DNA from: Trebonia sp035294225
GTDB taxonomy: Bacteria > Actinomycetota > Actinomycetes > Streptosporangiales > Streptosporangiaceae
Direction: 5' to 3'
NCBI GenBank assembly: GCA_035294225.1
Contig: DATGLH010000026.1
Span: 14,732 to 78,731 of the forward strand
Length of the DNA stretch: 64,000 bases
Position 1 is the stretch's first letter, and each line of letters begins with the position of its first letter. Below the pieces are notes generated by a model that was not told the DNA's origin, ran no database searches, and saw only the letters and a list, made by a program, of their open reading frames with translations. This document shows positions 8,310 to 15,871 of this stretch, in pieces. Made by a program: the position numbers and the translations under genes.

Positions 8310-9683
8310 TCAGCCGGCCGGCGGCTGGAGCCAGCCCGCCATCTTGACCCAGTTGGGCTTGCCGCTCGTCACGCCGCCCGTGTACTCGAAGAACTGGATA
8401 CGGTCGTTGCAGACGGCGGGCGCGCTGGGGTACTTGCCGCAGGCGAGCGCGGGGGCGCCGAGCGCCTGCGGGCCCTTGAACGCCTTCGCCGCCGCCAGGA
8501 TCGCCGACGGGGACAGGTGCGCGTAGCCGACCTCGTTCAAGATCTTGATGGTCGTCAGCATCTGCCCGAAGTTGACGATGTTCCACGGGTCGGGCGCGTC
8601 CGCCGGGGTGGAGAACTTCTTCGCCACCGCCTCGTAGGCCGGCATGCCCGGGTCGGTCGGGTCGCCGTACAGCGAGCTCGCGATCGCGTACGTCCAGTGC
8701 GGGAAGTCGCCGAGACCCTGGATGACCTGCCCGTTGAGGCACAGCGGCGCGGAGAGGATCTTCTTGGGATCGGTGATGCCCAGCGTCTTGAGGCTCTTGG
8801 CGAGGTTCACGCAGCCGGCGGCGTCGCTGTACGGGATCACCACGTCGGCCGTCTGCGCGCCTGCCGCGGTGAGCACCGAGGTCAGGTCGGTCTGGCTCTC
8901 CGGGTAGCCGACGGCCTTGACGGTGATGCCGGCCTCCTGGAGCCCCTGCTTGACCGCCGCGGCGCCCTCGGCGATGCCGGCGTTGTCCGACGGGTAGACG
9001 AGGGCCGCGGTCTTGGCGTGCAGGACGTCCCTCGCGTACGTGCCGAACGGCGGGAGGATGTGGGTCACGTCGCCGAACAGGATCACCGCGTTCTTCTGCA
9101 CGGAGTCGATCGGGGTCGCCGCCACGCCGTCGATCACCGGCTTGGCGCCGCCGAGCGTGCTGTAGAACGACTGCACGCCGATCGCCACGCCGCCCATGTT
9201 GATCACGTCGACCTTCTTGTTGGCCAGGAACTTCTGCGCGCAGACCGTGCCCTCTTCCTCGGCCGAGGCGATGAAGCAGGTGACGAGCTGGATCGGGTGG
9301 CCGTCGACGCCGCCGAGTTCGGCGTTGGCGTAGTTGACCGCCATCTGCGCGCCGGCGGTGGCCAGCAGCCCGACGGCCGTCGGGCCGCCCTGCTGGTTGA
9401 CGTAGCCGACGTAGACCGGCGGGAGCGACTTGTCCGCCGGGCCGGCCTTGCCGCCGACGTAGGACAGGTAGTTGGTCACCGACTGGGCGCCCTGGCCGCC
9501 GGTGCCCGCGCCAGTCGGCGCGCTGGCCGGCGCGCTGCTCGCCGCGGCGGCCGGCGCGCTGGTCGCCGCGGCGCTGCTCGAACTTGAGCTGCTGCTGCTG
9601 CAGCCCGCCGCGGCCAGGGCCGCGGCCGCCGCGGCGGCGGCCCCCGCGAGTCCAAGGCCCTTATGTCTGCTATGTCTTCGCAC
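8310..9683 (-). CDS. HAAT-family substrate-binding lipoprotein
   Basis: A 457-residue extracytoplasmic binding protein of the Leu/Ile/Val-binding type. It has a lipoprotein signal with lipobox LAAAGC (C28) followed by a run of nine serines, then a periplasmic-binding-protein type I fold (VYVGYVNQQGGPTAVG..., ELGGVDGHPIQLV). The GTG start is well supported by AGGAGGA six bases upstream. It is followed by the fused permease/ATPase gene after 129 bases, so the two form one uptake unit. The ligand cannot be predicted. Confidence 0.9.
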   Translation of the reverse strand: MRRHSRHKGLGLAGAAAAAAAALAAAGCSSSSSSSSSAAATSAPAAAASSAPASAPTGAGTGGQGAQSVTNYLSYVGGKAGPADKSLPPVYVGYVNQQGGPTAVGLLATAGAQMAVNYANAELGGVDGHPIQLVTCFIASAEEEGTVCAQKFLANKKVDVINMGGVAIGVQSFYSTLGGAKPVIDGVAATPIDSVQKNAVILFGDVTHILPPFGTYARDVLHAKTAALVYPSDNAGIAEGAAAVKQGLQEAGITVKAVGYPESQTDLTSVLTAAGAQTADVVIPYSDAAGCVNLAKSLKTLGITDPKKILSAPLCLNGQVIQGLGDFPHWTYAIASSLYGDPTDPGMPAYEAVAKKFSTPADAPDPWNIVNFGQMLTTIKILNEVGYAHLSPSAILAAAKAFKGPQALGAPALACGKYPSAPAVCNDRIQFFEYTGGVTSGKPNWVKMAGWLQPPAG

Positions 9684-9717
9684 GGTGGTTCCTCCTGCGT
9701 GTATTCATCATTTTTCG

Positions 9718-10941
9718 TCACGCTTCAGCCTTGCTGCCCCATAGCTCCCGGGAGGCGATCCGCGCGCCCTCGGCGAGGGAGGCCAGCTTGGCCCACTGGA
9801 TCTCCTCGTGCACCCGGTGGACGAACGCTCCCTGGGCGAAACCGCAGTCGGTGCCGCCCATCACCCGGTCCCGGCCGACCACCTTCGCCAGCCTTACCAG
9901 GCGCTGCGCGACCAGCTCGGGGTGCTCCACGACGTTGGTGTGGTGCGTCACCACGCCGGGGACGAGCACCTTGCCGTCCGGCAGGGGGACGTCCTCCCAG
10001 ATCTTCCATTCGTGCTCGTGCCTGGGGTTGGCCTGCTCGATCAGGTAGTACCTGGCCTTCACCCGCAGGACTAGGTCGATGGCGTCGCGCAGCGGCGGGT
10101 CGTAGGCGTGCGGCCCGTGCCAGCTGCCGAAGCAGATGTGGTACCGGATGCGGTCCTCGGGGAGCCCGCGCAGCGCGTGGTTGAGCGCGTCCACCCGCAG
10201 CCGCGCCCACTGCCGGTACTCCTCGTAGGACTGGCCGCGGGAGGCCATCGTGTCCGCCTCGTGCATCAGCACCGCGTCGTCGACCTGGAGCAGCAGCCCG
10301 GCGTCGACGATCCCCTTGTACTCGCAGTGCAGCGCGTCGGCGAGCGCGTAGACGAACTCCTCGTCGCTCGCGTAGTACTCGTTCCGCAGCCAGTAGGCGC
10401 TCGCGGGCGCCACGACCGGCAAGAACCCCTCCGCGGCGTCCTTGCCCGCGGCGGCGAGGGCGGCCTTGACGTTGGCGATGTCACGGTCGAGCGCCGCCCG
10501 GTCGTATGTCATCGGGCCGGTGCACACCCAGGCCGCCGCGCCGCCGCTCCCGTCCCCGGGGGCGTCCGCGCCGGCCCCGGTGCCCGCCCGTGCCGCCCGC
10601 TCGTCGAGCGCGTCGATCTCGGCGTACGCGCCGGGGAAGTGCTGACGGTCCCGGCTGGCCGGCAAGATGCTGGTGAAGCCGCCCTCGACCGGCCTGGACT
10701 CCAGGCCGGTCGTCCGCTCGTACAGGTACGTGATCCAGTTGGACTTGCCCATCTCGCCGTCGTCGACGATGTCGACGCCGGCCTCGGCCTGCTTGCGGAC
10801 CACGTCGGCGACGGCCGTGGCCAGCGCGGCCGCGTAGGCGGCCTCGTCGTAGGGCTCGCCACGGTCCCTCGCCGCGAGGAAGGAGAGCAGCTCCGGCGGC
10901 CGGATCAGGCTTCCGGCGTGTGTTACGGGGATTCGCTGCAT
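9718..10941 (-). CDS. Single-module MetE-like (cobalamin-independent methionine synthase II family) protein
   Basis: A 407-residue TIM-barrel protein equivalent to the catalytic half of MetE. The zinc ligands are all present: H-x-C in YHICFGSWHGPH, Glu in YLIEQANP and Cys in GGTDCGFAQG. The N-terminal folate-binding half of full MetE (about 750 residues) is absent. I place the start at the ATG at 10941 (MQRIPVTHAGSLIRPPEL) because a GGGAGAG site precedes it. It lies 34 bases upstream of the binding-protein gene and appears to lead the HAAT operon. The methyl donor and acceptor are unknown; such paralogues need not make methionine. Confidence 0.85.
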   Translation of the reverse strand: MQRIPVTHAGSLIRPPELLSFLAARDRGEPYDEAAYAAALATAVADVVRKQAEAGVDIVDDGEMGKSNWITYLYERTTGLESRPVEGGFTSILPASRDRQHFPGAYAEIDALDERAARAGTGAGADAPGDGSGGAAAWVCTGPMTYDRAALDRDIANVKAALAAAGKDAAEGFLPVVAPASAYWLRNEYYASDEEFVYALADALHCEYKGIVDAGLLLQVDDAVLMHEADTMASRGQSYEEYRQWARLRVDALNHALRGLPEDRIRYHICFGSWHGPHAYDPPLRDAIDLVLRVKARYYLIEQANPRHEHEWKIWEDVPLPDGKVLVPGVVTHHTNVVEHPELVAQRLVRLAKVVGRDRVMGGTDCGFAQGAFVHRVHEEIQWAKLASLAEGARIASRELWGSKAEA

Positions 10942-10994
10942 GCACTCTCCCGTCAGCGCATCGAAATGCTCCCTCAAGACAAAAGCCTGCACCC

Positions 10995-11043
10995 GGCGTC
11001 AGTCAACTACCTGCTTGACGCCCAGGGTCACAATCGCGTCAAG
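10995..11043. promoter_or_regulatory. Inverted-repeat operator candidate in divergent promoter
   Basis: CTTGACGC (11014-11021) and GCGTCAAG (11036-11043) form a perfect 8-bp inverted repeat with a 14-base spacer. The left arm also pairs as TGACGCC (11016-11022) with GGCGTCA at 10995-11001. A further TTGACG occurs near 11125. The cluster lies between the divergent MetE-like and LivF genes and suggests a dimeric regulator controlling both. Confidence 0.5.
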
Positions 11044-11075
11044 TGTACGGAGGGCACATACACGTGCCCGGCAAG

Positions 11076-11091
11076 TTGGCGGACACGCCAA
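11076..11091. promoter_or_regulatory. Second inverted repeat, TTGGCG-N4-CGCCAA
   Basis: A perfect 6-bp inverted repeat with a four-base centre, 116-131 bases upstream of the LivF start. It could be an operator for a LacI/TetR-size dimer or a short hairpin. Confidence 0.35.
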
Positions 11092-11206
11092 TGCCAGGGA
11101 GCCGGCCTGGGTTACAAGCTAGTGAGTTGACGTCCGCGTCGCGGCGGGCTGTGCTGGTGGCGGCGTGTTTGTCCTGGTAGTAGCCGGTGAAGGTGGGTTG
11201 GGCACG

Positions 11207-11941
11207 ATGACGGGCTCCGACGCGGTACTCGAACTCGACGGGCTGACCGTGGCCTATGACCGGGCGCCGGTCGTCCGGGACCTGACGCTGACCGTGGGCG
11301 CCGGGGAGGTCGTGGCGCTGCTCGGCGCCAACGGCGCCGGCAAGACGACCACGCTGCGGGCCATCTCCGGGCTGCTGAAGCCGGCCGCCGGGACGGTGCG
11401 CCTGGCCGGCGCCGACCTGGCCGGCGTCCCCCCGACCGCGCGGGCACGGATGGGCATCGCGCACGTGCCGCACGATCGCGGCATCTTCTTCGGGCTGACG
11501 GTGGCCGAGCACTTCCGGCTGGACGGGCTGGGCGCCCCGGCGGACATGGACGCCGCGTTCGACCACTTCCCGGCGCTGCGCACGCTGCGCGGGCGCAAGG
11601 CCGGGCTGCTGTCCGGCGGCGAGCAGCAGATGCTCGCGATCGCCCGCGCGCTGAGCCGCAAGCCGAGGCTGCTGATGCTGGACGAGATGAGCCTGGGCCT
11701 GGCCCCGGTCATCGTGAGCCGGCTGCTGCCCGTCGTCCGGGAGTACGCGACCGGCAGCGGGACCGGCGTGCTGCTGGTCGAGCAGCACGTGCACCTGGCG
11801 CTGAAGATCGCCGACCGGGGCTACATCCTCTCCCACGGGGAGCTTGCGGCCAGCGGCACCGCGGAGAGCCTGGGCAAGGACAGCGCGCTGCTCGCGGCCA
11901 GCTATCTCGGCGCCGCCCCCGGCCCGGGGCCGGCGAGCTGA
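11207..11941 (+). CDS. LivF-type ABC ATPase of a HAAT importer
   Basis: A 244-residue ATPase with Walker A LGANGAGKTT, signature LSGGEQQ and Walker B LLMLDEMSLGLAP. The SLGLAP motif is typical of LivF rather than LivG. The ATG at 11207 follows a purine-rich GGTGAAGGTGGG stretch; the longer upstream frame has no ribosome-binding site. It is transcribed divergently from the MetE-like/binding-protein/LivHMG operon, which lacks its own LivF, so it is probably the missing fourth domain. Confidence 0.88.
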   Translation: MTGSDAVLELDGLTVAYDRAPVVRDLTLTVGAGEVVALLGANGAGKTTTLRAISGLLKPAAGTVRLAGADLAGVPPTARARMGIAHVPHDRGIFFGLTVAEHFRLDGLGAPADMDAAFDHFPALRTLRGRKAGLLSGGEQQMLAIARALSRKPRLLMLDEMSLGLAPVIVSRLLPVVREYATGSGTGVLLVEQHVHLALKIADRGYILSHGELAASGTAESLGKDSALLAASYLGAAPGPGPAS

Positions 11942-11970
11942 CCGGGGCGGGCGAGCTGACCGGGGCGGGC
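11935..11970. repeat. 18-bp tandem duplication at the livF stop codon
   Basis: GAGCTGACCGGGGCGGGC is repeated twice (11935-11952, 11953-11970). The first copy contains the TGA stop of the LivF gene. The following CGGGCCGGCCCG palindrome may help terminate the convergent transcripts. Confidence 0.85.
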
Positions 11971-11984
11971 CGGCCCGGCCCGGC

Positions 11985-12893
11985 TCAGCGGCTGAAGCCC
12001 CAGTTCAGCATCTTGATCGCGTCATTGAACGTCGCGTTCAGATCGCCGGGGGAAGAGTGCAGCACGACGCCGATGAGCGTCCTGCCGCCGCGCCGCGCCT
12101 CGAACAGCAGGCACTCGCCGGCCGCGGCGGTGAACCCGGTCTTGATGCCGGCCGCGCCGGGGTAGCGGGCAAGCAGCAGGTTCAGGTTCTGCCAGGTGTG
12201 CGCCTGCCGCCCGGGGCCGGCCGCCACGCGGTACACGCGCGTCGCCACGATCTGGCGGAACAGCGGCAGCCGCATCGCGTCCCGCCCCAGGCTGACCAGG
12301 TCGCGCGCCGTGGAGTACGTGGTGTACGGCCCCGGGTCCGGCAGCCCGCTGAAGTCGGAAAAACGCGACGCGCGCAGGCCGAGCCGCGCGGCGGTCGCGT
12401 TCATCCTGGCGACGAAGGCGGTCAGGCCCGGCCCGTAGCTGGCGGCCAGCGCGTACGCCGCGTCGCAGCCGGAGGGCAGCATCATCGCGTAGAGCAGCTG
12501 CAGCGCGGTGAGCTTCTCCCCCGGCCGCAGGCCCGCCGTGGAGGCGCCGTACTTCCTGTCGTAGCCGACGATCCCCCGCGGCACCGTGATCACCCGGTTC
12601 AGGCCGCCCGCCTCGATCACCACGTACGCGGTCATGACCTTGGCGATGCTGCCCATCGGCCGCGGCGCGGCCGGGGAACGGCTCCACAGGACCGCGCCGG
12701 TGGCCGCGTTCGCCAGCTCCGCCCACGGGGCCGCCACCCCCGCCGGGCCGGCCGGTGCCCGCGCGGAAGGCGCGGCGGGAGGGACGGCGGCCCGCGCCCC
12801 CACGCCTGTTGCTGTTATCAGGGCCATGGCCGGCAGGGCCATGGCCAGCGCAGCGGCAGCGCCGCTGCGGCCGGGCCGGCCGACGGTCCGCAT
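11985..12893 (-). CDS. D-alanyl-D-alanine carboxypeptidase / DD-transpeptidase, K15-like (S11 family)
   Basis: A 302-residue secreted penicillin-binding enzyme. An alanine-rich signal peptide covers about residues 1-36. Catalytic motifs are S82-x-x-K85 (SIAK), S141-G-C143 and K251-T-G. The Cys in place of the usual Asn of SxN is the feature known from the Streptomyces K15 DD-transpeptidase. There is no C-terminal amphipathic anchor, and the protein ends soon after the catalytic domain. It trims or cross-links peptidoglycan stem peptides outside the membrane. It is monocistronic, with a 184-base divergent promoter region shared with the zinc-ribbon protein. Confidence 0.9.
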   Translation of the reverse strand: MRTVGRPGRSGAAAALAMALPAMALITATGVGARAAVPPAAPSARAPAGPAGVAAPWAELANAATGAVLWSRSPAAPRPMGSIAKVMTAYVVIEAGGLNRVITVPRGIVGYDRKYGASTAGLRPGEKLTALQLLYAMMLPSGCDAAYALAASYGPGLTAFVARMNATAARLGLRASRFSDFSGLPDPGPYTTYSTARDLVSLGRDAMRLPLFRQIVATRVYRVAAGPGRQAHTWQNLNLLLARYPGAAGIKTGFTAAAGECLLFEARRGGRTLIGVVLHSSPGDLNATFNDAIKMLNWGFSR

Positions 12894-13077
12894 CTGTCCC
12901 TCCGCTCCCCGGACGAATCCAGGCGCATTCTGTCAGCGGGCCGCCGTCTCCGTTGTAAGTTACGAATGTTTTGATCCGAACGGGCGGTGGCGCCTGCCCG
13001 AGCGCCCCAGTCCATCCGTTTGGATGACGAACGCGGGCGTGCCGGCATAGCCTGCTGTGGAACCCGAAAGGGAGTTA

Positions 13078-14421
13078 ATGGCTGGTATGGGTGATTCATG
13101 GTGTCCGGGCTGCGGGTATGCCGTGGAACCGGGGACGGGCTTCTGCGCGACCTGCGGGCAGCCGCTCGCCGCCGCGGCGAGCGCTCCCCCCGCCGCGCCC
13201 CCCACGGTTACCATCCCGCCCGCGGTCACCGCGCCCCCCGCGGTCACCGCGCCGCCTACGGTTAGCATGCCGCCCGCGGTCACCGCCCAGTCGCCGGCGG
13301 CAGCGTTCCCCCCGCCTGCCCCGCTTCCCCCGCCGCCGGGACCGCAGGCGCCGGGGTTCCCGCCCCAGGGATTTGCGCTTCAGGGGCATGCGCCCCAGCC
13401 GACGGCGCCGGTGCCGCCGGCGATGCAGCCCCCGCCCCCGCCGGCCTCGCAGTCGCGGCTGCCGTGGCCGCCCCCGCCGGACGGCCAGCCGCCCGCTGGC
13501 GCGTACCCGGCCGGGCAGGCCCCGCTGCCGCCAAGCCCGCTGCCGCAGATGTACAGCGCGCCCGTGCCGCCGGATGTCCAGCAGGCGCGCCAGATGGACA
13601 CACAGCGGATGCTGCAGCCCCAGGGGCTGTTCCAGCCGCCGCCTCCGGCCGGACCGCAGCCGTGGCCCGGATCGGGGCCGGCCGGAAACCTGTTCGCCCC
13701 GCCGCTGCCCGGCGCGGGCGGACCCGGCCCGCTGTCCTCCACGCTGCCGGGCGGCATGCAACCGGTGCCGCCGGACGGCCCGTTCCCTCCTGCCGGGTCC
13801 AAGCGGCAGCTGAGGCTGCCGAGCGGCCCGGTGACAGCGGCGATCATCGCCGCCGCGCTGGTGCTCGTGGTCGCGCTCGTGTTCGCCATGAGCCGGTCCA
13901 GCGGCGGCACGGGCGGCGGAACCACGGCCGGGGCCACGCCGGCCTCCACCGTGTCCCCGCCCGCGGGCACCGCGGCACGGCAGGCGGCAGCCCAGCTGTC
14001 CGTGCTGCTGGCGCAGAGCGGCACCGACCGCGCCGACGTCGTCGACGCGGTGGAGAACGTGCGTGCCTGCGGCAAGAACCTGGCCAGGGACGAGCGGATC
14101 TTCACCACCGCCGCCGCCAACCGGCGTGCCCTGCTGTCGAAGCTGGGGAGCCTGCCGGGGCGTTCGGCGCTGCCCGCGGCGATGCTCAGCGAGCTGTCCG
14201 GCGCCTGGCGGGCGTCGGCCCAGGTGGACACCGACCTCGCCCGGTGGGCGTCCGACGCGGCCGCCCGCGGCTGCCACAAGGGCAACCCGGGCGACGCCAG
14301 CCTGAGGGCGTCCTCCGCCCCCGATAGCCAGGCGACGGCCGACAAGCAGGCCTTCGCCCGCCTCTGGAACCCGCTCGCCCGCCGCTATGGCCTCCCCACC
14401 TACCAGTGGCAGCAGCTTTAG
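13078..14421 (+). CDS. Zinc-ribbon, proline-rich single-pass membrane protein
   Basis: A 447-residue protein of unknown function. An N-terminal double zinc-ribbon motif (CPGCGYAV...CATCG) is followed by about 230 residues rich in Pro, Ala and Gln, one transmembrane segment (VTAAIIAAALVLVVALVFAM) near residue 260, and an extracellular alpha-helical domain of about 160 residues with two cysteines (VRACGKN, ARGCHKG) that may pair. The ATG at 13078 is chosen because AAAGGGAG precedes it by five bases. The layout resembles actinobacterial cell-envelope sensor or septal proteins, but no function can be assigned. Confidence 0.8.
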   Translation: MAGMGDSWCPGCGYAVEPGTGFCATCGQPLAAAASAPPAAPPTVTIPPAVTAPPAVTAPPTVSMPPAVTAQSPAAAFPPPAPLPPPPGPQAPGFPPQGFALQGHAPQPTAPVPPAMQPPPPPASQSRLPWPPPPDGQPPAGAYPAGQAPLPPSPLPQMYSAPVPPDVQQARQMDTQRMLQPQGLFQPPPPAGPQPWPGSGPAGNLFAPPLPGAGGPGPLSSTLPGGMQPVPPDGPFPPAGSKRQLRLPSGPVTAAIIAAALVLVVALVFAMSRSSGGTGGGTTAGATPASTVSPPAGTAARQAAAQLSVLLAQSGTDRADVVDAVENVRACGKNLARDERIFTTAAANRRALLSKLGSLPGRSALPAAMLSELSGAWRASAQVDTDLARWASDAAARGCHKGNPGDASLRASSAPDSQATADKQAFARLWNPLARRYGLPTYQWQQL

Positions 14422-14449
14422 GCGTCCCGGGCGGGACACCGGAAACCGG

Positions 14450-14475
14450 AAAATCGCTCGCCACGAGTGATTTTT
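14450..14475. terminator. Bidirectional intrinsic terminator
   Basis: The stem AAATCGCTCG / CGAGTGATTT (one G-T wobble) with a three-base loop is flanked by A and T runs on both sides. It sits between two convergent genes and can act on both strands. Confidence 0.85.
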
Positions 14476-14533
14476 ACGGTATAGGCCGCGCCTGTTGCCG
14501 GCTGTGGGCGTGTCGCGGCGGCCGCGTGCGGCG

Positions 14534-15583
14534 TCAGAACACGATGAGCGGCTTTATCACGTTGTCGAGCTTCTTGTCGGAAACCTCGAAGGCCCGTTCC
14601 ATCTCGCCGAACTTGAACGTGTGCGTCGTCATCAGCGTCGGATCGACGCGCTTGCCCTCCAGCACGCGCAACAGCCGGCTCATGCGCAGCCGCCCGCCGG
14701 GGCACAGGCCTGTCGCGATCGTCTTGTCCGCCATGCCGACGCCCCACCCGGCCCGCGGGATGCGGACGAATTCGCCTTCTCCGAAGTAGCCGGTGCTGGA
14801 CACCGTGCCACCGGGCTTGGTTATCTTGACGGCGGTCTGGAACGTCGCGTCCGCGCCGAGGGCTTCGATCGCGGTGTCTACCCCCTCGCCCTGTGTCAGG
14901 TCGAGGATCCGGTCCACGACATCTTCTTTCGTGAAGTCCACGATCTGGTCCGCGCCGTAGGTACGGGCGAGCTGCTGCCGGTTCGGGACCGATTCGACCC
15001 CGATGATAAGGCCCGCTCCGCGGAGCCTGGCCCCCGCGGTCGACATCAGCCCCACCGGCCCCTGGGCGAGCACGGCCACGGTCCCGCCGATGGGGATGTT
15101 TCCCTTCTCCGCCCCCATGAAGCCGGTGGAGAGCATGTCGGCGCAGTACACCGCCATGTCGTCGGAGACGCTGCCGGGGATCTTCGCCATGTTGGCGTCG
15201 GCATCGTTCACATGGAAGTACTCGGCGAACACCCCGTCCTTGGTGTTGGAGAACTTCCAGCCGCCCAGCGGCGCGCCGGACTGCGAGGCGTATCCCGCCT
15301 GCGCGGCGGGGTCTCCCCAGTCGGGCGTGATCGCGCCGACGAGAACACGGTCGCCGGGGCGGAAGTTCCTCACCTCGCTGCCCACGGCGTGGACCACGCC
15401 GACCGCCTCGTGGCCGAGCGTCAGGTTCTCGCGCGGCCCGATGCCGCCGGCGACGGTGTGCGAGTCCGAGGTGCAGATAAGGGCCCTGGTCGTCTGGACA
15501 ACGGCGTCGTTCGGCCCCGGACGCGGCACCGGCTTGTCCATGAAGCCGACACGGCCGATCTCCTTCATCACGAACGCTTTCAT
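14534..15583 (-). CDS. Zinc-dependent NADP(H) secondary-alcohol dehydrogenase (isopropanol dehydrogenase-like)
   Basis: A 349-residue medium-chain dehydrogenase. GHEAVGVV, CTSDSHTV, RPGDRVLVGAITPDWGDP, GGWKFSNTKDGVFAEYFHVNDADANMA and YCADMLSTGF closely follow the Clostridium beijerinckii/Thermoanaerobacter secondary ADHs. Catalytic zinc ligands are C37, H58 and the Asp in ADMLSTG; the four-cysteine structural zinc loop is absent, as in that family. It interconverts secondary alcohols and ketones in the cytosol. The ATG at 15583 begins the conserved MKAFVMKEIG; the longer frame upstream is repeat sequence. Confidence 0.9.
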   Translation of the reverse strand: MKAFVMKEIGRVGFMDKPVPRPGPNDAVVQTTRALICTSDSHTVAGGIGPRENLTLGHEAVGVVHAVGSEVRNFRPGDRVLVGAITPDWGDPAAQAGYASQSGAPLGGWKFSNTKDGVFAEYFHVNDADANMAKIPGSVSDDMAVYCADMLSTGFMGAEKGNIPIGGTVAVLAQGPVGLMSTAGARLRGAGLIIGVESVPNRQQLARTYGADQIVDFTKEDVVDRILDLTQGEGVDTAIEALGADATFQTAVKITKPGGTVSSTGYFGEGEFVRIPRAGWGVGMADKTIATGLCPGGRLRMSRLLRVLEGKRVDPTLMTTHTFKFGEMERAFEVSDKKLDNVIKPLIVF

Positions 15584-15656
15584 CGCTGTCTCTCTCACTT
15601 CGCGCGGTTCCCAGGGTCCGAGTGCAGCAGGCGCGGCCAGCCCGCGCCTCACCTGG

Positions 15657-15715
15657 GGCGGGTGAAGCGCGCCGCGGCGCCGGCCCCCGGGCGGGTGAAG
15701 CGCGCCGCGGCGCCG
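15657..15715. repeat. 26-bp direct repeat (period 33)
   Basis: The same 26 bases, beginning GGCGGGTGAAGCGCGCC, occur at 15657-15682 and 15690-15715 in the divergent spacer between the alcohol dehydrogenase and GH15 genes. The spacer shows no other clear feature. Confidence 0.85.
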
Positions 15716-15871
15716 CCCGGTTCCGCCCGGCGCGGCAGCCGCCCGCCTCATCCCTCTCAGGTGAGGCGGCGCCCGCGGCGGCCCGGTTACGGTGAGCCGG
15801 ATACCGGCCGCTGGCACGCCCGCGTGCCGTCAGGACATCCGCGCCAGAGCACCCGGAGGAACGGCACCGCC

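Noticed and set aside
5616..9587. A plus-strand open frame of more than 1,300 codons opposite the HAAT importer
   Set aside because: It is antisense to the well-supported LivHMG fusion and binding lipoprotein and reads as Arg/Ala/Gly-rich low-complexity sequence, a usual artefact at high GC.
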